This document shows, piece after piece, positions 22,164 to 32,000 of a stretch of 64,000 bases of DNA. The DNA comes from Litsea cubeba (Eukaryota > Streptophyta > Magnoliopsida > Laurales > Lauraceae): the NCBI GenBank assembly GCA_012931725.1, contig CM022951.1, positions 3,517,849 through 3,581,848 of the forward strand, in the 5' to 3' direction. The translations under genes and the position numbers were made by a program. The number at the start of each line of letters is the position of its first letter. The first letter of the stretch is position 1. Under the pieces are notes generated by a model. The model worked only from the letters and a program-made list of their open reading frames with translations, was not told the DNA's origin and did no database searches.

Positions 22164-23777
22164 CTACTGTGGCTTCGGCGACTCCACTAGGTCGATCACC
22201 GTATCTGCTGGACCAGTGGATTCGGCCGAAACCGCGACCTTGCTGGGAGCGTCGCTGGCAGGAGATTCTTCGACCAGAGCCTCATTTGCTCCAGGGGCAG
22301 AAGAGGCCTCACCCTGAGGCACGGCAGAAGCATCACTGGCGACCGGGGCACCGCTCAAGACCGGGGCAGCTGGAGCATCTTCCGGAGCAGGAACCACTGC
22401 AGGAGCTCCAACTGGGGCACTTTCGGCTGCAGGAGCGGAGCTTGGCTCAGGAGCCCCGCACGTCTCAGTCCGGCCAGGCATCCTTCCTCGAACAGGATGG
22501 CAGTGATCTCCTCCACCTGCTTCTCGTACAGCTCAGTGGCTCGATCCACCCCATCCTGGAAGGCGGACTGGGCCTCGGCCTGAAGAGAGGCCTTTTCCTT
22601 CTCCAGCTCGGCGTTCGCCGTCTTCAACCTTGCCGTTTCGGCGCGCCCAGCCAGCACTTCCCCACGCAGCCTCGTCCCCTCAGCAGTAGATTCAGCCTTC
22701 AATCTGGCCAGCTCAGACTCCAGTTCGGCGGTCTTCTTGTTCCTCGCCCAGACCTCGCCTTTCAGATGATTGGCCTTCGACGTAAGTTCGGCGACATCAG
22801 CCAGAGCCGATGCCAGCCGAGCAGCCTCTTCAGCGCTGGCCTTCTTCATCCCCTCCATTCCTTTCCGCGACTCTTCCAGCTCCGTCTTCAGCTTGTCCCT
22901 CTCAGACTCCAGCTGAGTGACCCGCGTCGCGTTCTTATCGCTCCTTCCCACCACGGTCAGGAGCCTCTGCACGTTCTGCAAATGGAAACAGAGGGTCAGG
23001 TTCGACCAAGACACTTGAAGAATGAAGAAAAGCGTTGCAAACACATACCAGAAGATTAGCCTGGATCGCCGAGACCATCAGGCTCTCATCGTCGAACCTC
23101 TCGTGCGTCTCCATGTCTCTTGGCAGAGCACAGACCTTGGCGAGAGCTCCGATCACCTCGGCATTCCCCAACAGCCGGTCCTCGACATTCAGAGGCTCAC
23201 CGGGCTGAGTCTCCATCCTTGGCCTCCATGGCGCTGGGGCACTCCGGGGTCCGGAGGCCGATCCAGACCCTTGCCCCACCGAGATCGTCAGCTCGCGGGT
23301 CGCTCCACCGGTCGGCTTGCTGACCTGCGCGCTCTTCTCAATAGGAGCCTTGGCTCCGGGGGCCCGCGCAGGGGCCTTATTCTTCGGAGGCTGTTCGGCC
23401 CCGGAGTCCTTCTCCCCAGCCTTGGACTTCTTTCTGGGCGGGGACCCCTCCCTTGGGCGCTCCGGCGAGCGTCGCCGCACTCCCGCACTCGGAGCAGGAG
23501 CAGGAGCAGGAGCAGAAGCTGGAGCAGGAGCAGAAGCTGAAGTAGCGCCAGCACCTCCCGAGCTCGAAGCAGCGCGGGTGCTGGCAGAAGATGGCGTCGC
23601 AGACGAAGAAGACCCCCGCCTAAACTTGGCCGCTAGGTCCCTAACGACCGGCTCCCTCGACCTTCCCGCCATGTCTTCTTCCCGATCGGAAGAATAAGCG
23701 TCCACTATTTGCCTCAGGTTCGACGGTTCCGAACTTGAAGTGGACGCCTCGGAAACCGGATGCAGCTCGGCTCGCAA
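22164..23777 (-). pseudogene. Antisense gene of the Tat element (Ala/Pro-rich plus coiled coil)
   Basis: On the strand opposite gag two exons splice cleanly: 23049 upward to at least 23777 (donor CTTCTG|GTATGTG) and 22164-22975 (acceptor TTTGCAG|AACGTG), intron 73 bp, frame kept. Exon 1 encodes a Ser/Ala/Pro-rich, basic, disordered-looking region (KKSKAGEKD). Exon 2 begins NVQRLLTVVGRSDKN and forms a long heptad-rich coiled coil (LESERDKLKTELEESRKG, then LESELARLKAES). A frame change near 22480 separates this from an Ala/Pro-rich tail that ends PKPQ at 22164, so the present copy is probably broken. Antisense reading frames at this position are known in Tat elements such as Retand and Grande; their function is unknown. 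No plant mobile domain is visible. Transcription would start in or near the right LTR. Confidence 0.6.
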
Positions 23778-24090
23778 CTGGATCGTTCACAGGGATCCCG
23801 GCAGGCACGGCAACAGAAACGGTCGGACGGTCGGGGTGCGCCTCGTCCCCCTCGGCGCACGCTGCTTTCGAAATTCGAAAGGACGGACTTCGCGATCCGC
23901 GCCCGTTCCATCAAAAAAAAACACCGCAATCAGTGAAGAGGCGACGCGTGTAGCCGTCGACTCGCTTCCCAGTACAGGCAAGACAGCATTTATCGCTTCA
24001 GAGCAGTTGAAGCGACACCAGACGACGATCGCCACATCCCTAGACGGATTCTTCTAACTTTCGACCACTAAGGGCTAGGGCGCCTAAGAG

Positions 24091-24110
24091 GTCAAAAGCT
24101 AGGGGGCAAT
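24091..24110 (+). promoter_or_regulatory. Polypurine tract of the Tat element
   Basis: The purine-rich AAAAGCTAGGGGGCAA ends just before the right LTR at 24111. This is the expected site of plus-strand priming. Confidence 0.65.
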
Positions 24111-25039
24111 TGTGTGGGGAGATTTCCAGAACCACAGGATTAAGCTAATCACAGCCATCAGATGAGGCTAAGCATTCTCACGTGCCATCCGCGTGCCATC
24201 CACATGGCACCAATCTCACCCCGGCTACCAGGACAGAGGCCTCGGCCGAAGTCAAGCATCTCCGGGCCACTAGCGCCGAACTGGTCCACCCCGGGTGCCA
24301 TCTCGGCGCGGAGCTCCACCTCGGCTGAGCACCCCGGGTGCCATCTCGGCAGAAAGCTCCACCTCGGCTGAAGAAGCCGGGACATAAGCTGAAGCAAGAG
24401 AGAACCTTCACTTGCGCCCCCCATCCCCCACGTCATCAGGCACGTGGAGGGATAGGGGCACGAGCTAGTGGGACAGACGCGACATCCAGCCGCCCACAAT
24501 CTTCGCCAGATCCCTGACAGGGCGGCATCCAGCGGCTAAGGCCACATCAGGGCAAGGCCCGAGGGCAGATCCGATGGTACCCCTACCGCCAAAGGCGTCC
24601 AACATGATCTGGCCCAACAAGACGTGCATTAAATGCGACGTGGGCTGACCCGACGCGCATTTAATGCATAGTGGGCTAGATTGGACCGCAATTAATGTAA
24701 CGTGGGCTGATCGTGACTTCCCTGTCGAATCACGGGACCCACACCACGATATCTCCCAAAGATACTTTCCAAACTCTATAAATAGAGGCTCATACCACCA
24801 TCAAAGGTACGCACAATTTCATTCACAGAGCCGTTACTCTGTCTCTCTTCTCCCTCTCCTTCCATTGTTCCAGTTCCCACACTGACTTTGACATCGGAGA
24901 GCCTTGCGCCGCCCAGGCCAGGGTCCTCTGATCGTTTGCTCCTCTTTCAGGCTTTCGGACGGCACCCAGTCATCATCATCATCGGATAAGTCCTCTAAGG
25001 CTCCCTCCTTATTGTGGGTCATTATTTTCTGCACCTACA
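24111..25039 (+). repeat. 3' LTR of the Tat element
   Basis: A 929-bp copy of 17385-18312, with its TATA box at 24777-24784. After its canonical end (CACCTACA, 25039) the next five bases are ATTGG, identical to the first bases after the left LTR, before the sequence turns into the 220-bp array. Confidence 0.9.
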
Positions 25040-25044
25040 ATTGG

Positions 25045-25806
25045 TGAGGTGTAGTGGTACACCTTTTGGTTACGCTCAGGCTATTATACCGGGGGTGGGA
25101 GGCCCTCACACTCGATGTGGGACAAACGCACAAGGGTTACAACCAAGAGGTTACAGCCCAAGTGTATACAATAGGCGCGGGGCCCTGGGCTCCGCCTATC
25201 CCCTGTGGGGGACATACAACCATCCGGGCACCGCCACGCGGACGCTGGATGAGTTAACGTCCCTACAAAAAGGCCCTTGTGCGTTTGTCCCACATCGAGT
25301 GTGAGGGCCTCCCACCCCCGGTATAATAGCCTGAGCGTAACCAAAGGGTGTACCACCACACCTCACCAACCCTTTGGTTACGCTCAGGCTATTATACCGG
25401 GGGTGGGAGGCCCTCACACTCGATGTGGGACAAACGCACAAGGGTTACAACCAAGAGGTTACAGCCCAAGTGTATACAATAGGCGCGGGGCCCTGGGCTC
25501 CGCCTATCCCCTGTGGGGGACATACAACCATCCGGGCACCGCCACGCGGACGCTGGATGAGTTAACGTCCCTACAAAAGGTGAGGTGTGGTGGTGGTACA
25601 CCATTTGGTTACGCTCAGGCTATTATACCGGGGGTGGGAGGCCCTCACACTCGATGTGGGACAAACGCACAAGGGTTACAACCAAGAGGTTACAGCCCAA
25701 GTGTATACAATAGGCGCGGGGCCCTGGGCTCCGCCTATCCCCTGTGGGGGACATACAACCATCCGGGCACCGCCACGCGGACGCTGGATGAGTTAACGTC
25801 CCTACA
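25045..25806. repeat. Three direct copies of a ~225-bp unit with an inverted partial copy
   Basis: Direct copies lie at 25045-25268, 25370-25577 (lacking its first ~18 bp) and 25581-25806. Each runs from TGAGGTGTRGTGG to GTCCCTACA, so each has TG...CA ends like a small LTR. Between copies 1 and 2 is an inverted partial copy (about 25274-25367). The unit is GC-rich and contains GATGTGGGACAAACGC. The copies are nearly identical, so the array is young. A 180-residue open frame across it is a by-product of the repeat. Confidence 0.85.
25274..25444. repeat. Perfect 75-bp inverted repeat with 21-bp loop
   Basis: The arms 25274-25348 and 25370-25444 are exact reverse complements over 75 bp, separated by 21 bp (25349-25369). 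A transcript would form a long hairpin. Confidence 0.9.
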
Positions 25807-25811
25807 ATACT

Positions 25812-27179
25812 TTAGATGATTACGTTGTCTTTACATCGCTTTGATATATAATGCACTTTAGTTTTTTAAATGCATTTAGGTAGTAATAGGGACTTCAATA
25901 TGTCAACCAAGATTTTGGCGATAACTTTTTATTATTTATTTGCATTATCCTTTTTGGGGATCAACACAATCATTGATTTATTGATTTGTGTTCCAGAATG
26001 TTTATAAATAAATAGAAGAAAAGAAACTGCACTTTCCTTTCCATTGCTCCAAAAAATTTAAAAGAAATCATCATTATAAGCATCTGGAATGGTGCTTTTA
26101 TTCTTTGGGGTGTCAATAAAAACACTATTGGCTTCCTTCGCTATTAGTTTTGGTAGATACAAATGCTCAATGGCTATCTAGCATTTTGAATACCAAATTT
26201 CTAAAAATTATAGAGTGCAAAAGTAACATTTAGAATGCCAGCTTTATGAATTCTTATAAACAAAATGCAGAATTTAGAATTCCACTTAAACAAGACCTGC
26301 ATGGATAAAACTCACATTTTAACCAAATAGGTTTACTTGCAAGGAGGGAAGATTCCACTATATTTCAAGTTCCAACCCTTTTAAATCCTCTCCGCTGATT
26401 GATCAAAGCATGTCGCATCAAATGGCATCAAATGACCAACATCAAACAGATGTTTTTAACCAAAAAATAAAAAATAAAAAAAAATCAAATGACCCAAAAA
26501 TGAGGCATCGCGGTAGGAAGGAAATACTTCAAATAAGGCCTTAAATTTTTACCTTATTTTAAAAAAAGGACACAAGCTTTAAAACTATTCAAATTAGTCC
26601 CTATGTTTTCTGGTCAGTTTTCAATTAAGGACATCTAGCTATTTAAAGGTATTTTTTAGAATTTTTTTCCCATAATATTTTGGAAATACCCAAATTTTCC
26701 TTCATTTAAAGCCCTAACATGATTTCGACAACCATTACATGCAACCGATCGCTGTGGGAACACCGGTTGTCATTGATGCTCGTGAGGACATCCGTGAAGG
26801 AAATGAGAAGAATATGGAAGAAGTGAAGGAGAGTTTTGCTTTAATGATGGGTAATTTAGGTATTTTAATAAAAAAAAGCCTTAAGAAAAAAAGTTACTGA
26901 AAAATAATTTTAAATGGACGAAAACTTGGAGACTAATGTGAAACTTGTGTCCTTTTTTGAAGCAAGGGAAAAAAATTGGGGCATTCGGCGACAGGTCCAT
27001 GAACATTTTACTTTATGACCTTAGATCCACAAAAAAAAGTCACAGAGCCAAAGGTCCCTCCCACACTTTCTCATACCTGAAATGTCTAATTTACCCATTT
27101 TTTAAATCATAACCCATGATTGGTGGGATATCACATTAATAATGGCCAACTAACATTTAATTGCCCACGATTAATGGAA
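25812..27179. other. No gene seen
   Basis: AT-rich sequence with no recognisable coding family. Around 26500-27000 there are simple A-rich runs. Confidence 0.4.
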
Positions 27180-27930
27180 TCCCCAGATTTTCAAATAAAT
27201 TCTAAAAACACACAAATAAATTTCAAAATAACGAAAATAAATTTTAAAAAATGCAATAAGTTAAAAAAAAGCAATATATAATCAAATAACGCAAATAAAT
27301 TTAAAAAGATGCAAATAAGTTTCAAAATATCCAAATAAATTTCAGAAAATATAAATAAATTTCAAAAGACTCAAATAAATCTCAAAAAATCCAAAGAAAA
27401 TTTCAAAAAATACAAATAAATTTAAAATAATGAAAATAAATTTTAAAAAATGCAATAATTAAAAAAAAACGTAATAAATTTGAAAAGATACAAATAAATT
27501 TGAAAAGATGCAAATAAATTTAAAAAACGCATATAGATTTCAATAAAAGTAAATAAATTTGCTAAAAAAACTCAGATAAATTTTGAAAAAAACTCAGATA
27601 AATTTACCAAAAACAGAAAGAAATATGACAGAAAATAGATAAATTTGAACAACACTCAGATTAATATGACAGAAAACAGATAAATTTGAACAAAACTCAG
27701 ATAAATTTACCAAAAACTCAGATAAATTTGAACAAAACTGAGATAAATTTACAAAAAACTCAGATAAATTGTGAAAAAAAATCAGATAAATTTAAAAAAA
27801 ACACAAAGAAATATGACAGAAAACAGATAAATGTGAACAATACTCGGATAAATATGACAGAAAACGGATAAATTTGAATAAAACTCAGATAAATTTGACA
27901 AAAACTTAGATAAATTTGACAAAAGAGACA
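27180..27930. repeat. AT-rich degenerate minisatellite
   Basis: Units of about 15-18 bp of the type 'caaataaatttcaaaa' (27180-27540) change into 'aaaactcagataaatttg' and 'gacagaaaacagataaatttgaac' variants (27560-27930). Short open frames here are repeat artefacts. Confidence 0.8.
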
Positions 27931-27959
27931 AACAGAGCCAAAAGCGATCACTGAGGAGA

Positions 27960-29020
27960 TGTCAGTCCTCCACGGAATTTGACAAAAGACAAAAAACAGA
28001 GCGAAAAACAGGTCGGGTCGGACCGGACCTGGAATCAACCCGTGACCTGGGAGACCCTTCAACTGTTATTGGGCTTAAAAAGCGGGCGGGTCGGACCTGA
28101 CCTGGAACCGACCCAAGACCTGGGACCTGAGACGGTCTTCTTCCTCTTCGGTCTCTGTTCTCCGATACAGAACAGAGAACCCAACCCACTCTCCTTCCTG
28201 CGTTGGTTTTCTCCGATGACGTTGGCTGGCGGCCTGACTGGCGAGACGACGACGGCGGCGATGACGGCAGTCTCTGGCGACTTGCGGCGATCGATCCCGG
28301 TGCGGCTGCTGCTGGGATGGGCGATGCAGATCAATCCCAGAACCTAGATGATGATGGTGATTCGACTGCGCAAGTAGCAGTCGTCTTCTTCGGCTCCGGG
28401 CCCAGCGATGACAATGAAAACCGGTAGTGAGGGATCTTCTGCCCAATCTTCCAAGATCTGATTTGATGGCCGAAATTCAGATCACCGTGCACAGCCCTTG
28501 ATTTGATGGACAGCGACTGTGGTCAGTCCGGGTTCTCGGATTACTGTGCGATCTCGATCTCAGATCTGGAGCTTTCGTGAACGGAGCTTTTCTGCTCTGG
28601 CGTCGTCGTTGGAGCCGCCGTAGCCAGAGACAGAGAGGACGGGGAGGAGAGATCTAGCCATGGCTGAGTGAGGGAGGAGGAGATAGGCATTTTGTAGAAT
28701 CCAAACCCACCCAGCAAACCTAGGCTCGTTGCAGAAGAGGGATAATATAAAATTTAAAATTTGAAATTTTAAAATTTTATGCCTAAAATGGTTAGAGGGC
28801 AATTTAGTCTTGAAAAATAAGATTATGTAGATGCAGGTACTAAGGCTGAAAAAAGTGCTTGGATAAAACATTACTTACTGGTGCCTGAAAACATTACTTA
28901 CTGGTGCCTTTCGCTAATTTTGCAAAAAAAAAATTAATGACTTTCCCCGGTTGGAACGAGAGATGAAAAAGAGGTAGCGTGGCGTGGGCGGCTTATTAGC
29001 AAGGGTGGGAGGGGGGGCAC
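27960..29020. other. GC-rich patch and JMJ32-like upstream region
   Basis: 28000-28700 is clearly GC-richer than its surroundings and has open frames on both strands, none with a recognisable motif and with low-complexity Arg/His content. 28900-29020 directly precedes the JmjC gene and should hold its promoter and 5' UTR. No TATA box stands out. Confidence 0.35.
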
Positions 29021-32000
29021 ATGGAGGAGGGAGGAGTCGCAGGGTTATGGAAGGAGGTGCGGGAGCTGAGTCTCGGAAATGATGTAGGAGCGACTGGAAT
29101 CTCCACCCTCACCCCTCCAGTTCCTGAGGCAATTCGTCTCCCCCAACAGACCCTGCATCATCTCCAACGCAACCCTCCACTGGCCGGCCCTCTCCTCTTG
29201 GGCGGCGGACGGCGGCGACGACGAAGAATACCTCTCCAGGGCCCTCGGCAGAGACTGCAAGGTCTCTGTCCACCTCACTCCAGACGGTCGAGCGGATGCC
29301 ATCGTCCCCCTCACCTCCTCATCTCCTCCTCCTCATCCTGTTTCTACTCCGGATGAAGATGAAGATGGTTGCACTTCTTCCCTCCTCTGCTTCGCCTCTG
29401 CACACGTGGAGCGCATGCCCTTCTCCCTCGCCCTTCAACACATCGCTAATTCTGGTTCTCCTTCCTCCTCTTCTTTTGTGGCCTATGCTCAGGAGCAGAA
29501 CGACTGCTTCCGCTCTGAGTACTCGGCCCTTGCCCCGGATTTAGAGAGCCACATCCCCTGGGCCTCCGAGGCTCTTGGGTGCATGCCTGAAGCGGTCAAT
29601 CTCTGGATCGGCAACCATCGCTCCGAGACGTCCTTCCACAAGGACCACTACGAGAATCTCTATGCTGTCATCTCCGGGGAGAAGCATTTCCTCCTCCTCC
29701 CTCCCACCGACGTCCACAGGATGTACATTCGCCAATACCCGGCCGCTCGGTACTCATTCAATCAGGTCTCTGTCTCTTACGTCTCTATTTTTTATTCTTC
29801 TGCCTGCATCTCTCTCTTCATTGGCCAGACCGAACCAATTCTTCGTATTGTTAACCTTTCTTTGGTAACCAATGTCACAGGAAACGGGAGAGTTCTCGTT
29901 GAAATTGGAGAAGCCTTTGCGATACGTTCCTTGGTGCAGCGTGGATCCCTACCCATCATCATCATCGATAGAGCAGCAACAGAGGTCAATGTTCCCGAGA
30001 TACTTCAGCGGCCCAAAGCCATTCGAATGCACCGTCAAGGCTGGAGAGATCCTCTACCTGTAAGCATCTTATTCTTTTGTCTGCACTGATGATTTCTCTT
30101 TTGTTCTTGTTTATCATAATTTTTGCATTTCTCTCTCTCTGGGTTCTCTTCTTCCCTGAGGACAGTAGTCCCCGATCATTTCCCATTTTTACTGCAGCAC
30201 CTGGCTGTCCGACCCGATCCTGTTCCAGAATGTCACCAAGATAATACCCAAACCGCCACATACTGTTCCCCCATCCATCCATCATGCACTGACCCCATCC
30301 TTTTGTCCTGTTTTCTGCCCACTTGCAAGAATCTGTTTCGTTCAGTGTTTACAGTTGCTGTCTCCCACTTCCTTTTGCTGGTGTAGCAGGTTTATATGTC
30401 AATTTAGTCTTCGTACTGCATTTCCTTCCTGTCTTGTTTCCTTCAATCACATTGATCTTGTGTCAAAACTCAATTCCTTGATCAATCTAATCTCGAATGA
30501 GAATGTCTTTATGTGATCGTAAGGATGGATATGGATGTATCAATATTTTATAGTGATTAATATCTTGAGAGCAAAGCTCTCTTTGAAGAATTCATCACTT
30601 TCAGCACAAGGAAATTTGACTTTAGGTGACCACACTAACAAGTCTTTTGAGGAGGCCTAGTCACTTGGAGATTGTGGGCTCAGCTGATGACCTGGTGCAA
30701 CTAAATCATAATAAGGCCTGAGAATGGGCTTCAAGCAAAACATGATTATAAGGCCACCTATGATTCTTTAGATATATTAATGGGTACTGGAACCAATAAG
30801 GGGTTCGGGGATGTGTCACTGCATTTCTGTACTCACTATGGGTTGTGCCCAATGGGCTAGCTGACAGTGGGCCTCTTTACAGTCAGGATTTAAACTCTCT
30901 AAACACTACAACACTACTGGTCCTTCAACCACGACATTGCTGATATAACTCCCAAATATATATAATACAAAACGGCCTTGTCTCCTTAACTACTATGCAC
31001 CAAGATGCCACCCCGGCTACTATTGATCACTCTGCAATACGAAGTATGAAAGAAGAGTGAACTCAACAGTTCAACATGTAGCTAGTCATATTCATTAGGG
31101 TTGAGAACTAATTAAAAAATGCACACCATTTAAAGCAAATCATATGATCATGTATGATTTTAAAAATACTAGAGAATTACATGTATTAATGTATAAAATA
31201 CACCTTTTCAGAACTAATTCTAAATATAGGAATATATGATATTATAATTAAAATAACCTCACAAATGAAATAAAGAAGTCAGAAATCCAAGCCTTTTCAG
31301 CTTAAAAAAAAAAGGAACAAAACTGCCTTCCAGATTACAATCTGTGAAAAGATCCAAATGGATGAAAATAACTGGACACACATATAGATACTAATGCTAA
31401 CGTATGGCTCATGATGAAAATAACTGGACTTATATCCCAGGCTATAACATATAGCTAATGGAGGCACTCTACACCGAGTGCTAATCTTAAACTGACGACC
31501 AGCTCTAGGCTCGTGGCATGATCAATAGAGATTCTGATGTTCAAATAACTACCTGGCCCATAGTGGGTCTTATTTTAGGTCGTTCACCAAAGGGACTTCA
31601 GTCACTTCACACACCCTTCTTAGCCCATAGGCAATGGTATTTTTTTTTAACAATATTCAGATAAAATCAATATACATTGAAACCAAATCAAATTTTTTTT
31701 TTCCGAACAATAACAGTAGAGATATATTATGACTTGCACCATAGAAAAAAAGAGAGAAACACCACACATAGGTATAGGGGAGATATACCCAACTCAAAAA
31801 ACATTAAATAAGAGAAGCCTCAAGAGCAAGAACCCTACCAACCCCTTGTTTGGCCAAGGTGTCATGACCCAAAATCTGGATTCCTGAAGAAGTCCGCTTC
31901 TCAAGTATATTTTTTTGCAAACATCATACATATGAGATTAGCCGGGGAGCACATGCGTACACATGCGCCCACCCTCCCCCTACCCCCGCTTAGCCGGGGA

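Larger units (their letters stand above)
17385..25806 (+). mobile_element. Tat-lineage Ty3/gypsy element: pol-deleted, gag-bearing, with antisense gene and terminal array
   Basis: LTRs at 17385-18312 and 24111-25039 differ, by eye, at four bases and one 1-bp indel, so the insertion is young. The primer-binding site follows the left LTR and a purine tract precedes the right one. The sense strand keeps gag and only the last part of integrase; protease, RT, RNase H and most of integrase are gone. Downstream are two minisatellites and an antisense gene, the layout known for Tat elements such as Retand and Grande. The direct repeat ATACT is at 17380-17384 and 25807-25811, so the duplicated target encloses the 220-bp-unit array that follows the right LTR. 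The element must be mobilised in trans, if at all. It resembles the non-autonomous TR-GAG class. Confidence 0.8.

Noticed and set aside
25084..25819. Open frames across the 225-bp array
   Set aside because: The same frames recur in each unit and in the inverted copy; a by-product of repetition.
26100..26320. AATTC-containing words resembling Harbinger subterminal repeats
   Set aside because: No terminal GGGCCYGTTT-type end on either side.
28075..28446. Arg/His-rich minus-strand frame in the GC-rich patch
   Set aside because: Low-complexity, several overlapping frames equally open, no family resemblance.
26987..28925. Possible Mutator-like element with GCGAMAGG ends enclosing the AT minisatellite and GC-rich patch
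   Set aside because: The end similarity is short and no 9-bp duplication could be found.
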